Origin: Tolypeutes matacus
Taxonomy: Eukaryota; Chordata; Mammalia; Cingulata; Chlamyphoridae
Length of the DNA: 64,000 nucleotides
Assembly (NCBI GenBank): GCA_026826555.1
Contig: JAKSZT010053928.1
Location: forward strand, 42,522,849-42,586,848
Reading direction: 5' to 3'
Shown here piece by piece: positions 61,481 to 64,000 of the stretch. The notes beneath the pieces are model-generated. The model saw only the letters and a program-made list of their open reading frames with translations, was not told the origin of the DNA and did not search any database. Position numbers and translations under genes: made by a program. Positions within the stretch are counted from its first letter, which is position 1. Every line of letters begins with the position of its first letter.

Positions 61481-62700
61481 TGAACAAAATAGTTAATTCG
61501 AGAGTTGTCTTAGAAAAGAAAGGATATAAGATTCCTCAGACCCAATGGGCAGCATTTTCTATTGGTATGCTGAGGCCTCCAAATGAAATTCTGAATCAAA
61601 AATTATTTCCCAAATGATTCTTTGGCTAAAGCTAATGAGAAATTTAATAAATTTAAGCACCAACAAACTAGACTCATTTCCCTAGTTAATCTTCCCCCTC
61701 CGTGTCCTCCAGTGACCTCCCTATATCCAAGGTCTCCTCCTCTCCTTATCTTTCCAATCTCTCTCCTTCCACACTTCCATCCACTCCTCTCTCCTCTTCC
61801 TTTTTGTCACACACCATATTTTTTCCCAATGACTCTCCTAAGACCCCCAAATGAACCAGGTATTCATGGAAAAGGCAGAACCTGAACCTTGGATGCTAGA
61901 TGAATTAAGAGCTATAATTAAGGATTTCCCTAAACCCAAGGAAGATCAGCAATTCTTCATAGAAGAATTTAGAATATTTTAAGTATACATGACCCAAGGT
62001 TACTTAATCTATATAGGTTTGTACATATTTTGGTCAGAACCTCAGATGCTAAATCCTGGAGGCAAATTCTTATTGGACTGACCTGAAAAGGGACCTACAG
62101 TATGCCTTGTTCCAAAACAAACATGAGAGCCAAAAAAGGCCCAAAACATAGATCAAAGTTTTCTAAAAGCCTTACCTGAAACATTGCCAATTAAAATTTA
62201 TTGGACCATAATTTAATCAGGCAAACAGAAAAAATATGAAACTATAGGTGATTTTTTATATACACCAGAAAATACCTTCCAAAAACACTCAGAAGTTTAA
62301 AAAGGTGCTGGTATAACAGCAGCCCTTTCGTTTATTTTTGTCAGTAGAGTTAAACCTTAAATTGGAGACCTAATTCAAAAACAGAAATTAGAACAGGAAG
62401 AAGCCCTTCTTTTGCCAACTATAATACAATACCTGGCAGAATTTTAAAGGGCTTTAGAACAAAAACAAGACCTGACTGTGGCCCTGCAAATCAAAGAGCT
62501 GGGTGGCCTACTTTACAACTACCACCTACTGACAAGGACACTTGTAGATATTGCAAACAGAAGGAATACTAGAAAAAATATTGTCCCATGTTACAAAAGA
62601 AAAACCAAAAACAATTCAGAAATTCAGATCAATGAGGGTGCTCCAAGGCAAGAAAAAGCACCCAATATCCTGCCTTATCCTTAAACATTCAGAATGAATT
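61481..62700 (+). pseudogene. gag: Class I ERV gag remnant
   Basis: A proline-rich stretch (61680-61800) is followed by capsid-like text (ELRAIIKDFPKPKED at about 61899-61943, frame shifted nearby). Further downstream lies a decayed nucleocapsid zinc-knuckle: the three Cys positions of the CX2C...C pattern remain at 62543, 62552 and 62582. The Gly and His positions of that CCHC motif are replaced by Glu and Tyr, and a stop codon sits at 62570. Stops and frameshifts are spread over the whole gene. Class I assignment rests on this order and on the adjacent pro and pol. Confidence 0.6.
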
Positions 62701-62719
62701 ATCTATAAACATAAATGGT

Positions 62720-62960
62720 CAGTCTCATCAATTTCTAGTAGATGTGAGTGCTACTTTATCTTCATTAAATCCTACCACCTTTGCTCCACCTCTTCCTCAA
62801 AGTAAGCACATCACACATGTGGTAGGCATTTCAAGTAACACACAAATTTTCTCTATCTCCTATCCCTTAACTATAACCCTTATATCCTTAACTGAAACAT
62901 TCCTCTCTGCTCTGTGATACTACCTTGCAATTTAATAGGGAGAGATTTTTTGCAAATGGA
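62720..62960 (+). pseudogene. pro: ERV protease remnant with altered active site
   Basis: Codons at about 62729-62773 give FLVD followed by V-S where retroviral proteases have the D-T/S-G active-site triad, so both residues after the Asp (62741-62743) are changed. It lies between gag and pol as expected. It is short and broken by frameshifts. Confidence 0.55.
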
Positions 62961-63229
62961 AATGTGATGCTAATTGCACAGTGGAGAGACTATTTCTTGA
63001 GGTTCCAGATGACTCCTCTATTCATAACCAAGTTGTATCTTCTCTGGATATATTGCTGTTGTTTTCTCCATTATATTTTTTATATAACCTAGATAAAGAT
63101 CTTGACAATGGACCTGACACTCTATGGGCTAAAAATTCCACTAACATAGGAAAAATAATTGGAGCAAAACCTATTAAAGTTCAGATAGATTCTACCAAAC
63201 CATTTCCCAAACTTCCCGATATGCCTTGA

Positions 63230-63635
63230 AACCAGAAGGAAAGGCGGGGCTCACACCTATAGTAGAATGCCTTATATCCAAAAGTCTTCTTATAACCTCC
63301 ACTGCACCTTATAATACTCATGTCCTATCAGTAAAGACACCAAATGGATGAGGGAATCTATTTGTTCAAGACCTCAGGGCCATCAACAAAGTTGTTATCC
63401 TTTACTTCCCAGTAGAACCTATCCCACACACCATTCTGTTATTGATTTCACTTGAAGACACTTGCTTCACTGTAGTGGATCTTTGCTTTAGCCTTTCTCA
63501 GTGTGCCTCTAGACCAGGACAGTGAATACATTTTTGTCAAGAACAATATACCTAGACAGTCATGACTCAGAAGTTCTTGAAGTTCCCTCTTATTGTTCTC
63601 AGTTCCTCAATCAAGACTTAAAATATTTAAATTTA
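63230..63635 (+). pseudogene. pol: ERV reverse transcriptase front half, cut by an LTR
   Basis: The segment APYNTHVLSVKTPNG, a stop, then FVQDLRAINK (63361-63390) and CFTVVDL (about 63465-63485) is the start of a gammaretrovirus-like RT. The first catalytic Asp position of motif A is kept but the following residues are not. Text similar to the QYT..T...F region follows, with stops. It ends at 63640, before the YxDD catalytic motif, where an LTR begins. Non-functional. Confidence 0.7.
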
Positions 63636-63640
63636 CCTTG

Positions 63641-64000
63641 TGTAACAGTTTGAAATTCTTCTATGAATCCCCAAAAGAGAAAAATTATGTTTTTGAACTA
63701 ATCCATTTCTGTGGGTATAAGACCTATTTGATTGGACCACATCAGTGAAGCGTGACTCAAGTAGAGTCCCCACCCTCTTGCTGAGTCTGATAAAAAAAAA
63801 CAGACAAACACCAAAAAAGGGAGCCGCCATATTATATTGATTCTGCCATGTGAGAAAAAGGACTGCAGGAAAACAGAAGCCCTGGGAGGCTCAAGGAACC
63901 GAGGCCCAGGGAGAGTCTGCTAGCTCACAACTGAACTCAAGAAGACAGCAGAGCAGCCAAACTTCATAGAGGAAGCCCGTAAAGAGACAAACCCTATGCC
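63641..64000 (+). mobile_element. LTR copy 3, truncated by the window end
   Basis: Begins TGTAACAGTTTGAAATTCTT, matching the starts of copies 1 and 2, then ATTGGACCACATCAGTGAAG and purine-rich text (GAGAGTCTGCTAGC, AGACAGCAGAGCAGCC). It inserted into ERV pol, so it is younger than that provirus. Whether it is solo or the 5' LTR of an element cannot be seen. Confidence 0.75.

Overview
This window is non-microbial, mammalian nuclear DNA, mostly AT-rich intergenic or intronic sequence. Nearly everything that can be identified is a layer of old or lineage-specific transposable elements. The host is most likely a xenarthran, probably an armadillo. The basis is tRNA-derived SINEs of the DAS type (4931-5124, 23684-24171, 43741-43909), an L1 3'-end type I associate with xenarthran genomes (4656-5308, 13088-13202, 18545-20320, 33885-34469, 51341-51806), and the usual placental background of L2, MIR, MER5/MER20, MLT1-like LTRs and old L1 ORF2 fragments. 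The species call rests on pattern memory, not on a search.

Layout. 254-813: a solo LTR of a family present three times here. 3040-7335: a stack of L1 ORF2 fragments interrupted by an MLT1-like LTR and by a younger L1 3' end that itself carries a SINE. 8.6-18.5 kb: mostly featureless, with an isolated GC-rich block (12489-13010) and an L1 tail that has grown into an (ATAA)n microsatellite. 18545-20320: an L1-related repeat with about 210-bp inverted arms. 22-25 kb: L2, a compound three-part SINE, an old DNA-transposon-like repeat and a MIR. 31440-32840: the only strong CpG island, with good splice-donor matches facing outward on both strands; this is the best candidate for a real gene start. 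A 100-codon minus-strand open segment with an acceptor-like left edge lies 1.7 kb downstream of it (30164-30492). 33514-34494: an L1 insertion that appears to carry 3'-transduced DNA. 37-46 kb: many L2 copies, MIR, MER5 and MER20. 46202-46289: an inverted composite copy of two nearby segments, best explained by template switching. 58-64 kb: a second solo LTR, then broken class I endogenous retrovirus pieces in permuted order (back half of pol first, then gag, pro and front half of pol), with pol cut by a third LTR that runs off the window.

No complete protein-coding gene, tRNA, rRNA or CRISPR array is supported. Open frames up to 233 codons exist, but the longest are translations of a GGA trinucleotide tract and GC-rich island sequence, or lie inside repeats. 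Genes do not act together in this window in any way I can see; the coherent story is repeat history plus one CpG-island promoter whose gene I could not name.
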